Source: Angiostrongylus vasorum (Eukaryota > Nematoda > Chromadorea > Rhabditida > Metastrongylidae). From it: a stretch of 64,000 bases of DNA. Both the position numbers and the translations under genes were made by a program. The stretch covers positions 124,001 through 188,000 of the forward strand of contig JADANN010000462.1 of the NCBI GenBank assembly GCA_018806985.1, read 5' to 3'. Shown piece by piece: positions 48,701-61,000 of this stretch (position 1 is the stretch's first letter; each line of letters starts with the position of its first letter). The notes beneath the pieces are model-generated. The model worked only from the letters and a program-made list of their open reading frames with translations, did no database searches and had not been told where the DNA came from.

Positions 48701-51700
48701 GGTGCTGGTCTGTTTGTGGTGACTGACAGCTTTAAATCAGATCATCTCACAATTTTATAACTTTTATCATTGATTGTTTTTTTTCTATTGCGGGATATTG
48801 TGTGAAATACCGCTATAAAGATACTGAGATACTTTCGAATTTTGCTAAAATTCCCCGAAGAGGGTAAGCGCGGCACGTCAGGTTCCAAGTTTTGCCCAGC
48901 TATCAACATGTCGTTGTTGTTGTTGTTGTTGTTGTTGTATTTCACATAACACCTTTCCATGAAAAAAAATGGATAGTAGGTAAAAGGTAAAACATTGTGC
49001 TTTCGACTGCTGCTTTAGTTTAACTGGGTTAAATGCTGATTTGTGTTCCTCATATCATTCCTGCTGATAGCACTGTTAGAGTAAAAAACTTCAAAGCACA
49101 AGAGAAAAAAGAGAGGAAGGCAAAGAAAGAGCATCGGTTGGTGTAGTGTATAACACGTGAACTCCCGGGAAGAGTAGTCGCGTGTTCGAAGTGCACCTGG
49201 GATTCCAGGTTTTGCACTTATCTCAGCATCTGTGATTTCATTATTGTTTGAAATACTTCTATCGAAACACTTTGTGTTCAGCAAGGATACGCGTTTGTAC
49301 AGTTTTCCACGCCTACCGAAGCTGATGGTGCAAGAGCGGCTCTAAATGGTAAATTGTGGATGGGTGCTATTATAGGTAAGGAATTTTTGGGCTTTCTTTT
49401 GTGTCAACCTTTCACAAATTCATTTCTGGCCTGCTAAGGAGTCCCACTTTTCCCAGGGAAATTTGAAATAGTTTTCTCCTCGTTCATGCTTATTAATGCA
49501 CAGTTTCACTTTTTTTACCTAAATTTTGTTTGAATGAAGAGCTTTGGCGTTTGCTTTTACCCATTAGGTCCCGTATTGCAAGTATTTGCTGTCCCATATG
49601 TGCGATTATTTATCCTTACAAACCACGTTTGCTGAAATTGATATTTTTGGAAGCCTTGAATCGAACGTTTTAATGCATATTTACTATGCTTGTGTTTTTT
49701 TTACTTCCACTTTATTCCTTTTTGCTTTCAGTTCTCTGTAGTTCGTTTGGAAAGGTGTCTTTTACTTTAACTTCTCAGATGTTCATCTCGTGGAAACTGA
49801 AGCCGCGAAGAAGAAGGAACAACGGGACAAGTACTTGAAATCTAATCTAGGATACTTCCATAGCAACAGTTTCTCAGAGTATTTTTGTTTGGTCATGCCA
49901 CTTCAACTGAGAATCGTAATTTGCACTTCGAGATGAAGGAAGACTCTTTAACTGACTTTTACCTTAGGTGCTTCTCCGACTTCGGACCATTTTTTTTCCT
50001 GACAAATGTTTTTATTACTCGTTTGCTAGAGGTACTCGTATGTTCTGCGAATGCGATTTTTATGCTATTACAGCAATATCCGCAAGCGGGATGGTGAAAA
50101 CGACCACAGTGATACTCGGGGTTCAAAGCTTTCCCGTATGGACATAACTCCTCTTGAAGAAATACGGCTACAGAATCGTTTTAATAGAACGATAGCTCTT
50201 GGAGACTGCACAACCGTCGACATGATCAGTGCAGGTACAATACTTGAACTCTCAAGTGCTAATCGTCCTTATGTCCCTTACGTGTATTTACTTTTGAAAT
50301 AGCTTTTGTAATCTTACATACCATTGTTTTTCGTGCAGCTCTAAGGCCTCGAGATAAGTCCACATCTAATTTTATTAGCGATTATATGGAAGAGGCGAGA
50401 TGTGGTTTAACAAGCTCTTAGTTACATCTATTTTCCTTTCTTTTCTTTTTGGCCACGGCACAGAATTGTGTTAGTTTTTTGGCCTTGTGCAATGTGTATC
50501 AAACACATTCGGTGCTTCTTCCTATCCATAAAAGCGTCAGATACCCGAATTAGCAACATACTTTTTTCGTCCAGTTGGTATAAAAAGCAAGGAATCGCGG
50601 CGATATTAATATATGGCATCGGATATACCCTTAGTAACATTCGCCTCTGTGGAAAGACGAATAAAGTCATTGAAGGAACACGATTCTATATTACGAATTT
50701 TGTAATAATCAGTAGTTTGTGAAAAACTAGCCCCGTGCCTTATGCGAAGTATAGGTCTTCGTCGCCCTAGTAGTTTCAAATTTAAGCGGAACAGAATAGC
50801 CATGAGATTTTAGCAACCTCTCCGTACTTATTCTACAACGCTGCCATATAGGAGGCTTTTCTTGGTCAAGGGAATAAGGCTCATTAGTCTTACTATTTTT
50901 GGCAATTACTACGGGAAATTTGTGTAGATTTCACTTGACGACTAAATTTGCTCATGGGTACTTCCCAACAAATTGCAGGGTTTTTGGCCAAATTGACGTG
51001 CAAAGGCACGGCGCGAATATGTGCAGTTACATCCATTCATGCGTGCTTCAATATGTCTAGTTGCACATGCGAGGAATTTATCGTTCGAAGTAGTAGAAAA
51101 GAAAAAAAAGGCACTTTATGTTCTCAGTCCAACTACTAAGGCAAGTACAAGGTCACGCCTGCTTCGCGTTTAACCTTCTTTCTGACCCCTTCGAAAGGAC
51201 GATGTGAAGACGCGGCCGTCCGGCTGTGGGCCCTCGTTAAGGGATATCTATGAATTGCTTCAATTTTTTAATTTTCAAATCAAATCTTAATCTTAATCAA
51301 AAAATCCTCGTTTTCTTCTGCAATTCCCTCATTCTCCTCCAAAACCTCTTTTAAGAAATGGCAGACATTGATTTGTCGCACATGTCGTTATGTTACCTCT
51401 GACTATGAATCATTCAAGGACCATCGTATTGCTGGTTGTAACAAAAGAAAGGACGAAGGTTGTGGATTGCACTTTCGAAATTGTTAATGTCTTAATAATT
51501 GGGGAATTTGTTTACAAACATTAATACAGATTTATTTCGGGTCATTTCCTTGTTCTTTCAGAAGAGCCAAAATATTTAAAATGTGTCTTCTGTGGTGGTC
51601 GGTTTAAGAGTGCGTGGACGCTATTGCACCACATAACGGAGTTCCATCGTATGGTTTTGTTTAAGGAGGTTTAAGAAGAGGAACAAGAGCGCTTGCTTAA

Positions 51701-51870
51701 TACCTTCAAAACTGCAGCATATTTTTTCCTTTTCAGCCGACCAAGAGATCAGAGGGCGGAGAGTGTGCTTCAATCTCCGGTAAGGTTATGCACGAAGTGA
51801 ATACTGAAGGGCGTTTTCAAACAAACGACATTTCTTCTGAGTCTTTGCAGCTTCAGTCAACAGTATCTAG
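45786..51870 (+). CDS. RRM plus C2H2 zinc-finger RNA-binding protein, ten exons
   Basis: Exons are 45786-45843, 47015-47081, 47145-47250, 49282-49375, 49779-49830, 50074-50234, 50339-50404, 51562-51668, 51737-51779 and a short terminal exon 51851-51870, with consistent phases and about 257 aa. Residues 43 to about 115 form an RRM with RNP2 VFIGRI (45-50) and RNP1 QGYAFVQF (78-85). The exon layout and the preceding DPVMVRS resemble hnRNP C/RALY-type RRMs. A charged linker with KKKEQRD and KRDGEND follows. A C2H2 finger then uses Cys209, Cys212, His225 and His230 (CVFCGGRFKSAW and downstream histidines). It is probably a nuclear RNA-binding protein. The last exon is the weakest call: an alternative 3' exon in the same phase could end with the stop at 52127. 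Intron 3 (2 kb) holds a LINE fragment and family D copies. Confidence 0.82.
46102..46392 (-). repeat. SINE-A copy in RRM-gene intron 1
   Basis: Reverse copy from AAAAGGATGAATCTCTGGGCG through GGTGATTGAATGCATATCTGG to a GATCAATCCCCAGTG box B region. Confidence 0.82.
47865..48520 (+). mobile_element. RTE-type LINE fragment in RRM-gene intron 3
   Basis: Two overlapping frames (48008-48289 and 48214-48513) read like the linker between the endonuclease and reverse-transcriptase domains of nematode RTE elements: LELTRQRGIARAAGK, then KMIALRRPDGTVTASRR with MEKIIY. One frameshift joins them, and neither catalytic domain is present. The 5' part aligns by eye with 54665-54930. Confidence 0.65.
48765..48962. 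repeat. Family D copy with (GTT)n tract
   Basis: GTGTGAAATACCGCTATAAAG, GATACTGAGATACTTTCG and a (TTG)n tract at 48911-48938 at its 3' side. The copy is in RRM-gene intron 3. Confidence 0.55.
48995..49255 (-). repeat. Family D copy with tRNA-like segment
   Basis: GGTTGGTGTAGTGTATAACACG (box A-like), GGAAGAGTAGTCGCGTGTTCGA (box B-like), then GCACTTATCTCAGCATC. The 3' end lies about 30 bases before RRM-gene exon 4. Confidence 0.65.
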
Positions 51871-52493
51871 TGTACACTAGTATATGGCCATACACTAGCG
51901 ACAGATTGTGGATTGTCGGCAAGTGCATAATGCGTTTCTCTCAGGGTGTTATGCAAGGTTTATCCGGAGCGCACTTACTAACGATCTTCTCCAACGGTGT
52001 TTCACAACCGAAGATAGTCCCATCACAATCAAATGTAACTGCTGGACAGTTGCTTGCGCTGCCGATCGTTGCAGAATCTCCTCACGATTCGAGTAAAACT
52101 GGTATACCCGCGAATTGTTCTGATTAACTGAGTAGATCCGTTATAAGACTTTCTTGAGATTGAAAATTTTTGTGTATATGATGTAATTGCCGGTATACTA
52201 TTAGCAAGAGTCCCAGTTTCGAACTTTTTGTTTTCATCATTTTCCCATACTTTCATAAATGTGTCGCTTATTTATTTACTGTATGTATATATTGCACAGC
52301 CCTACGCTTTTCTTCATTTTCTTCTTCACATTTTTATCTATGGAAGGATGTTAAATATTATTCTAATGGTTGCGGATGTGATATCAAAGAAAGTTATGAT
52401 CCTAACCCTAAGACATAAAAACTTTCTTTTTACGGTCGTAAAAATCGACGCTTGTTAAACTTAGGCAGGAACAAATGATATTGTTCTAGGTTT

Positions 52494-52746
52494 TTGAGCT
52501 GACACGAGGCTTGCATAAAAAGTATTTACTCGGTTAATGTTTCCACGTCTTCGTGCATTCGAATGAAGAACTTTTCATCGCTCCACTCCGACGAATTCGA
52601 CTCGATGCAACAGACAATGAAAGCCCCCTCTCGCGAATACAAACGACTGTGAACCATCGACTCGGAGCACTCTTACTCTGGAGAAGTCGAATACGTCGAA
52701 ATGACCGCAGAGTAGAGTTTTGTCAATCAACCTCATGTCAGCCCAA
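52494..52746. mobile_element. Hairpin MITE
   Basis: Left arm GAGCTGACACGAGGCTTGC with TTTACTCGGTTAATGTTTCC pairs with the reverse of the right end, GGGCTGACATGAGG with CTACTCTGCGGTCATTTCG. The coding-like frames inside (HSDEFDSMQQ and others) come from the arms. Confidence 0.6.
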
Positions 52747-53284
52747 GAATCTATGGAAAAGTTCTTTTCACGATTTAAAGTCTTTTTTTTTCTCTTGCTC
52801 CATAGATCTGTTCTTGGCTGAGTAATGCGACAAAGCTTTGTGCGTAGTTTTCTATGCTTACATACTACCTAAACCTATGCAGTCATATCTGTGTCCACCA
52901 ATAACCATATAATGGACGATATGAGTCATATCTGACTCATGTTTGCCGAGACCACCCAGAATTCCGTGTGGCCCATGAATGGCTGATTTTCTTCCCTGAT
53001 GTCTCTTTTGCTGATAAAGGTTTCTTCGTTACACGTTTTGCATTCATTCATTAACTTTCTAAACAGAGATCTGTTCAAGGCGTTGGTCTAAAAGGAAGTT
53101 ACTTTTACACTCAATTCATGAAGGTGCAGGTGAAGCACAGTCGTTAACGGTGCCATGCTATGCTCCTGATTGCTGGTTCTGTCCTACGCGCTTACACCGT
53201 AAGCTATCCAAGATCTCGAAATTTCGGGTTCGGAAAAATTGATATATGTTGCACCGGGGATAAGAACACTGATGTCATACATCC

Positions 53285-53378
53285 ACAGACCGTCGCAAAT
53301 TATTGTATAGGTTAGAAATGTGCATTCACGTGTACTATTTCAAGTGAGGTTGAGTACATGGTGCATCTCGGGAGTGAT
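53285..53378 (+). repeat. SINE-A fragment, diverged
   Basis: CCGTCGCAAATTATTGTATAGG and GAGTACATGGTGCATCTCGG are weak matches to the SINE-A 3' half. Confidence 0.35.
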
Positions 53379-53904
53379 AAAAGTTGGACATCTGCGTCGG
53401 TCCACTACAACATTTATTAGATCACGAAATTAATAGTTAGGTAGAGTGGCGCAGGGATTAGTTCTTTAATTAGTCGTTACTGCTTATCTGCTCGACTCTG
53501 GATGGTGCCTCTCTTGCGATGTCAACTAGTTGAAGGATCTGTAATATACAGGTGCTATACTCTAGCATTTGAAGAGCTGTGAGTAAATGCCGAGAAATAG
53601 TGCAGTGTTAAGGGGTGAGCAGTGAAACTGCAGGTCATAGTCGCCAGGTGAAGACACGATGTCGCGTCGAGTGGAAGTGATGGAGATTGAATTTCTCCAC
53701 TGATCCTTAGTGCTATGTGATGATAGGCTTCTCATTTGTGTCCGCCTATATTAGCTCGTTTTGTATTACATAAGCTTTTCGATTATTAGGTTCGAGGCGT
53801 GCACGTCAAACTTGCGTTGTTAAACCTTTGTGTAAGCAATACACCAATATAACGTTACCAGTATAATGAGATTAACATTGTAGAAGCTATACTTATTTGG
53901 ACAC

Positions 53905-54285
53905 TTGGATGGGCCGTTCTTACTAGTTGTGCGGGTCCCAGCATAATCTCCAATTTTCGGAGTTTTGCTGGTTTAGCCCTTGTGGTTCCCTATAGTCCCG
54001 AGGTCAACCAGGCCAAAGTCTGCCCTAGTTCGTCACCACCACAGGCAGTCGCCGCCTTTGCGGATCAGAGAGGGATTTGCCACCATGCGACTGGTTTGGT
54101 ACCATAACGATGACGGATCCTGGTTATTGGTTTACTCCTAGCTGTGCTTTCTGATGGAAACGTCGGATTTCTCAGCTTGGGAGACCCTGCCGTGAGGATG
54201 AATCCCATCGTTGTACATCGTAGCCAAAGACCCAGGCACACCTCCCGGCCACAATACGGCGGTAAACAGTTGGGAGGTAGAAGCT
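53905..54285 (+). repeat. Element C, full length
   Basis: GGGTCCCAGCATAATCTCC with GGAGTTTTGCTGG (hairpin), GGATCAGAGAGGGATTTGCC, and the 3' CACCTCCCGGCC...GGCGGTAAACAGTTG. Confidence 0.8.
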
Positions 54286-54364
54286 ATATGAAGGCCAAAA
54301 AAGTTTTAGTGCATCAATGATAGGTAGGACAGTAATGGAGGTGATATTCTTCTTTAAAGTCAAC

Positions 54365-56240
54365 AATGGGAATTTGAACGCTAATATTGGACACAGGAGA
54401 ATATCCGAAGAGCGTCAAATTGAGATCCACCAATTAGAATGGAACCAGCTGGATGAGCGGCTAAGTTCTTCATGCCGACCAAGACCATTCATGGTAACTC
54501 GCAATTCCAAAAACCTTGTTCCACTGTCCACGATGTATGTGGGAATCTCCCAACGGGAGAGTGCAGTAACGAAATACACCACATCATAGTAAATAGAAGG
54601 TTTTGCCTAGCCGATGCCGCTGTTGTCGTAAAATTCTGCGCTGGATCAGACCATCGCCTCGTTCATGAAGGATTCCATTTCTCGTGGAAAGGTGAAAAGG
54701 CCACTGAATTCAAAAGACGATGTCCCAAAACGACCATAAACTGGGATTTATCCATTTCACTAGTCGTGTGATAGGAAGATGCCGTTGTCGATAACATCGA
54801 CGAAGAATATGATTGGCCCATTCATTCAACATCTTCACGTTAGCGCTAAGAAAGCTTAGAGTTCGAAAGTCACCAAGAGACGTCTGTTTCCAGAAACACT
54901 CGTGCTGATACACCAGCGTGGAATCGCAAGAGCTACAATCAGCTAACGCACGAACTACAAGAAAACGATATCAGAAGATCTTAAAAAGGGTACAGCAGTA
55001 CTTATAGTTGAAGCTGCAAAGGCTGGGAAAAGTATTCACAAAGCACATTGAAACTTCGCTCATTACAAGCGTGAAATGATTGCACTCCGAAACCCAGACA
55101 GATCAGTTACAGCTTCCAGAAAGGCAGTGGGGGAAATCATCCACGATTAATTCTCGGATCTCTTCAATAGTTGCATCCTCAGTAGATGGAGAATCGAGCA
55201 ACACCTGATCCGGATGGGATAGGAACTGAACTCCTGACCAGTCTCCCGCTAATCTTCACCAACACACTGGCACATGGATCTTCACACGTTGCCTGTCAGA
55301 ATGCAAGGTTCTTACTCAATGGAGAATCATCAAGGCCGTGTTATTGTACAGAAAAAATGACTTCCATGACATGGGCAACTATCGAGCAATCTGCTTGCTA
55401 TCTGTCGTCTATAAACTTCATTCGAGTTCTTCTCAACAGGATTGACAGAACCGTGAATGAAGAACAGCAATATGAACAAGCAGGGTTTGGAAAAGAATTG
55501 AATACGACAGACCACATCAACACCATCAGGAGACTCATCGAAATACTACAACAGTACAGGAGACCGCTCCTTCATCGATTTAAAAAGGAATATGACTCAG
55601 TTGAGACAAAAGCAGTCCTGGAATCTCTGAAAACAGAGCATGTTGCTCCTCAGTTTATGAAGATTCTTTGTGAGCCATATCAAATTCCGCAACCAAATTA
55701 TCAACCGCAAAGAGAGGGGTTCCACAAGGCAACACCCACTCTCCAAAATTGTTTATAACCACCCACGAGGAGTGAAGGTCGATTACATCACCTTTGTTTT
55801 GCTTATTATATGGTTCTTATAAGACAAGTCATTAGCCAGGCGGGACTTCGATAGCGTTTATAGAAAGATTGGTCTTCGACCTCTCACAAAAACGGTGTTC
55901 GCGAGAAACGGATTTGTTTTCGGTGCCCCACTCACGCTCAGTGAATATCTCCGGATGCTCCAGTTACGCGTGTCGAGATCGGTAAGTCAACGTGACGAAC
56001 GACTTGGCTCCTGAGTTGGCCAGGAGAAAGTGAGCAGCTGGGGAGCTTTCAAGAACAACGAGGAAGTATTGAGGACAATAAAGAATACTAGAGTCCCTCT
56101 CCTCTTTTTTCGACTACGCGGTTGCCTTGACGTAGACATCGAACAGTATCGCTGATCGCTACGGAAGTGAAGTGGAAGATTATTCTGCGTTATCAAACGT
56201 CGAAAGAACGACGCTAGGAATATCAGACATCACGCATGGC
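54365..56240 (+). mobile_element. RTE-type LINE, degenerate
   Basis: Consecutive plus-strand frames follow the domain order of a nematode RTE element. End of the endonuclease: 54375-54770, with NEIHHIIVNRRFCLADAAVV and GSDHRLVHE. Linker: 54840-55150. Reverse transcriptase: 55186-55755, with ATPDPDGIGTELL, LLNRIDRTVNE, EQAGFGKEL and the diverged DSVETKAV block. Then a degraded 3' part. Several stops and shifts are present, the FADD-type catalytic motif is not recognisable, and the 5' start is missing. It is an inactive relic. Confidence 0.75.
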
Positions 56241-56257
56241 CTCCTATTGTATCGCGT

Positions 56258-56384
56258 GAGTACTGCCATCCTGCCAGACTAATTTTCCAACCTCGGAGGA
56301 ATGGAAGACTTGGTGACCCTGAGGCGCTGGATAGATCCCATGCATATTACAGGGCGACTCTAACTACTGCGCTACAAGTGCCTC
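56258..56384 (-). repeat. SINE-A head fragment
   Basis: GGAATGGAAGACTTGGTGACC and a reverse head CTACTGCGCTACAAGTGCC. Only the 5' half of the element is present, directly after the LINE relic. Confidence 0.6.
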
Positions 56385-56849
56385 AAGGCTACTATAGGCA
56401 GAAGTAATTATAGATGGCTTTGATTGCCATCGTAAATCTAGAGTGCAATTTACTCTGGCTTGCTCAATTTTAGCACTGCTCTTGAAATATGGAGTTGTTT
56501 AGATGTTCTCCTTGTGTGAGTTGTCATTGAAAACGCCGACTTTTATCTTGTAGAAAACATATTCTGTCTAATTTGTCCATATCCACACAAGATAGCTTAG
56601 TTACATCTGTACTGTATCATGATGTTGAAGCGTAGATAACAAAGGATATCAATGCTGGCACTGACCCACATCTTTTCATTTGCAAAATTATGATTCAGAT
56701 CGCTAGCCAGAGAAACTGATGCTAATGCTATTAGCTAATCTCCCATCAGCTACAACATTTCCCAAAGAATTCCTTTTCCAAAGGTCATAAATAGAGTATG
56801 ATGCCATCTTGTTACAGTCAGTCTCGTGTACTAGCCCAGCGAGTGTACT

Positions 56850-57120
56850 ATGAAGGATGAAGCTCTTGCCGTTGATCAAACCTTAAGGCATGCGCCAGTA
56901 CTCGACTTCATCAAAGGATTGTTAATGTTGACTGAATGCATATCGAGCCTATACAATGACTCGCAGTGGCTCACCAATGTATCGAGTCAGTGCTGCTATC
57001 CTTCCAAGCAAGTCTTGTACCAATTTGCGGACTCCGGAGGGATGGAAAGTCTGGTGAGCCTGGGGCACTGGATCGAACCCGTGTGTATTGCGGGACAGCT
57101 ATGACCACTACGCTACGCCT
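56850..57120 (-). repeat. SINE-A copy
   Basis: GAAGGATGAAGCTCTTGCCG through GGATCGAACCCGTGTG (near-intact box B in reverse) to CACTACGCTACGCC. Confidence 0.82.
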
Positions 57121-57129
57121 TTCTTTGTG

Positions 57130-58070
57130 GTACTATACTGCAGCATTCCAACCTCCACGATGCAAAAGTAGAACTGTTTAAACAGTCATACGGATCTCTT
57201 CCCATTGCTACTTTCACCAACACAACCCATTGTTTAGTGAACGAGGAAACCAACAATATTGAGACTCCTCATAGATCACGGATTTTGAAAACAGAAAACA
57301 CCTAAAATTCCAGCTAAAAGACGTTTCTTCTCTAGAAAATCAAGGCAGTAAGACTTTTAACAAAAATCCAATCACAATTTCCAAATACTAATGACCGCAA
57401 AACAAGGATATAACTCTTCATCTATATAGCAACAGAAGATAGACAACTTCAAATCGATTAAAAATTATACTGCAGCACCTACACTCCATGTACAAATGAT
57501 TGAAACTCATCGAGATCCAAATCGGCGTTGTAGTTCAAAAAATTATCACCTCGTAATGAGATTAAGCTACTACCTGACCCAATCAATGACAAATTAGAAA
57601 CATACATACGTGTGTAAAATATAATCAAAGACGAACTGTTCATGAGGTACAGTTCGATTACCTATCTACTGCATATGTGGTGAGCATAGCCTTATAGGCA
57701 CATCAACAGATCATGTGATAGATTGAATGAATACAGTGAAAAGGCAACATCAAACATTGCAGAACAAATGACTAATCATGTGATTGCTTTGCTGATCACA
57801 ACAATAACTCTATAATACTCCGAAACAAACAAAAAATACACTAGGTCAATCCATAACTAAAGGTTGATTTCAGTTACAGCAAGCAGAAAAATGAAAGAAG
57901 TAGTAGTGAAAGCCATCGTAATACCATATATTAACAGTATGTCTTATTGGTATTGTTACTCAAAGCATGACCAATAAGTAAAGCACACCTCTGTCTCCCT
58001 TTCAATGAAAAACGGCAATATCAAATGGAATGTGAAAACGAATCCATTGGATTAAAATGACATAGCAAAA
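57130..58070. other. AT-rich stretch without recognised gene
   Basis: About 940 bases of AT-rich sequence with no open frame over 60 codons and no recognised repeat. The right part probably includes the 3' UTR of the armadillo-repeat gene. Confidence 0.4.
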
Positions 58071-58073
58071 GAA

Positions 58074-61000
58074 CTACATCTCCATTGAGAAACCTTCTGA
58101 GCCCATCGAAGCGAACACACCAGCCAGTGGCTCGAAGTCTGTACTTACCACGCTTAATTTCGACACCAAGGATTGGGCGGCGCGCGCTGAAATTGAAATC
58201 TCACGAATAAAAACTACTAGCCAAAAAGGTTCCCTAACAATTATCTTGAATTCCTGCAGCAAAGTCTTAAAAGTAGAGAGTAATGTGCCTCAACTAGATG
58301 TGAATCAATGCCTGCATACCAATCTCAGGATGAGAGCTATTCGCATTCCCATCAATTAGTGGCCGATCGCTACTCCACTGCTGAGCGAGGTTCTCATCGT
58401 CAGCTACACGATCACACACTTCCAAAAATCTGCAGAAAACAAATTTCGATCAATCAACAGTGTCGGTGGTAAAGGAAGTTTCTTCAAACAAAGAAATCTA
58501 GTGTGGGTTGGAACTAAATCTCGATTATTCTTCAATGATTTTTTTTCTTCTGCCAAACACATACCTTTGTAGAAGGGATGAGAAAAGAAATATCAACTCC
58601 GGAAATGAGATGATCTTGAAGATAAGGTCGTTATTGAAAAAAACGAAGCATTGCACTATAGTAGCAAAATTGCATCATTTCTCTTACAAGTTGGTCTCTC
58701 CAGCAGGGTCCCCCCAAGCTGAGAAGGAGTCCGGCGTTTCCATCAGGAAACCTAGCTAACAGTAAACCAATACCAGGATCCACCACCGTCATGGTATCAA
58801 AGTCGCATGGTGGCAAATTTCCCTTTGATCCACAGAGAAGGCGACTGCCTGTGGTGGTGACGATCTGGGGCAAACTTTGCCCAGACTGACCTTAGGACTC
58901 CAGGTGACCACAACGGCTAAACCAGAAAAACTCCGAAAAAGGCTAAAGGATATTTCCGTTCAATGATTCCTCATATTTATGACTTCTTATTTACTCTCTT
59001 TTTTTTTCATGCCAGAGTCCTATGTAAAACACAACCACTATGATGCAGAGATATTTGCAAAACTCAGACCACAGGCCAGATTCGAACCTGCGACTACCCT
59101 TTGCGGGGCTCACGTGTTATCTACTGCATATTACTGAGGCCCTCATTTTTGCCCTTTTTTTCAGGAAGTTTTTACCATGACGGTGCCATGAGCAATCACC
59201 CACCAGAGGCCCCCCAGATCATTCCTGGAAAAGAGTAATCGTGGGTTCGAATCCGGCCTGTGGTCTGAGTTTTGCAAAGCAAATCTTACGGATACTTCAT
59301 GAGTTTAAACCTGGAAATAAACCAACGCTAACAGCTTGAGATGTCAACACGATATAGAACAGAAAATGGCTCCCGAACGCACGATGAGCATATGGTTTTC
59401 AAGGTTTCGCATCGACGGTGTGAAGCTCCGTTATGAAGAACGTCGTGGACATCTATCAGAACTTTACTACGACCATTTGTAGTCGATAATCAAAGCTATC
59501 CCTCCAAAAGCTATTTGAGTGAGGATATAAAACTTAATATTCACAATTCAAAAATCCTTTTTTCACATGTACGACACTGGAAAGGTGAAGAAGCTCGATG
59601 AATGAAATCCGAGTTAATTGAATGAATTCCATCAAGGTCCTCGTTAAATATTCCGCTCTTGGGTTCTTTTACGCCACAAAACTAACCCATTTCCCGACCA
59701 TATTGTAACCTGCGACAAGATCTAAATTCCATAGGCCAATCCACAAATTTAGCTCTTTGACTGGAACAAAATGAACTCTGGAGGGAATTTTTGAAAAACC
59801 CATCTTGTACGAAGATGTGATTATGGTATTTTCCGTTGCTAACAGAATGACTCACGTAACGTAAAAACTTCTTAAATTTGTCGAAACAATTGTCGAAACA
59901 ACCCTAACAGAAAATTAAGGTCACGAAATCGATGAAATCCTACAAAAATGGCAGCACATGTATCCATATATGACCAAGAGAAAGGGTCCAATTCTCTTGT
60001 ATGACAAATTCGGCCACATGTAGCTCAAATAACGGTGTAACACTGATTGAGCTATGCTATGAAACCAAGCCTCACCCACTTTACCTATAGGTTCTCCCGC
60101 TAACCAACTAGTAATTTCTAAGAAGTATCTTGGCATTTATTAGCTGACAAGATTTTTGGCAACAAACCGCTGGTAAAACTACTTTCCACGAATTCTTCGC
60201 TTGCAGAACTTCAAAATTTTAATGTACCAGAATAAGTAAACTTGTACACTGTCGGAGAAATCTAGGTCTAGTCATGATTTAGGACTCACCATGCGATTAC
60301 TTTATAACTAAGGTAATACAATGGCGGCTACATGGGTACTCCCTCAGATCAACAATGTCTTAAATCACCCTCGTGCGTTAACCAATAATTTGGAGATTCT
60401 TTTGGAAAAAAAAACAGGACACCAATTTGTCCGTCAAGTGGAGGATAACAAACATCAAAAAAGAAATCAGTAGCCCATAAACTGTTCGAGAAAATTTAGA
60501 AACAAAACACAACTATGAGGTCTTGTTGCAGTGACTAAAAAAGTGGAGGTAAGAAATGAGCAATATCTACCTGAACAATAAGGTTGTCCTCGCTAAAGGT
60601 CCGCAAAAGTTCCATCATAGAAACTGGGCTATTTCTAGAATGTCTGTGATACATAATGGACGGTAGAGAAGCAATATGTTGCAAAACCTCTTCCTCACCT
60701 AACAAATAAAGCAACTGTTTTCTTCGCATTCTCGTCACACATCATCACAAGATTTAATACCCGAAAACATGCGACCAACATAGCCACGCTCTCCTTGCGA
60801 TTGGAATCGGTTGCTTCTGCCCTTGTGATTGAAATCACGTTGAAAACGATTCCGATAATGTTTTCGTTTTTCTCCTCAACTACGGCTTGCATTATGGTTG
60901 CGCCCCAGCCAGCACAACAACTTAGTAGAAGACCAACCAGCTAAAACAATGCCAGGTTTAAAAATGTTTTTCTTTAAAATGAAAAAAAGCTATGGACTTC

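Noticed and set aside
50428..50803. Open frames on both strands inside an RRM-gene intron
   Set aside because: No domain, no splice logic, and lies between two well-supported exons of the RRM gene.
52553..52738. Plus-strand frames reading HSDEFDSMQQ..., an in-frame TGA, then TIDSEHSYSG..., which looked like a stop-codon readthrough exon
   Set aside because: The two halves are complementary arms of a foldback element, so the open frame is a by-product.
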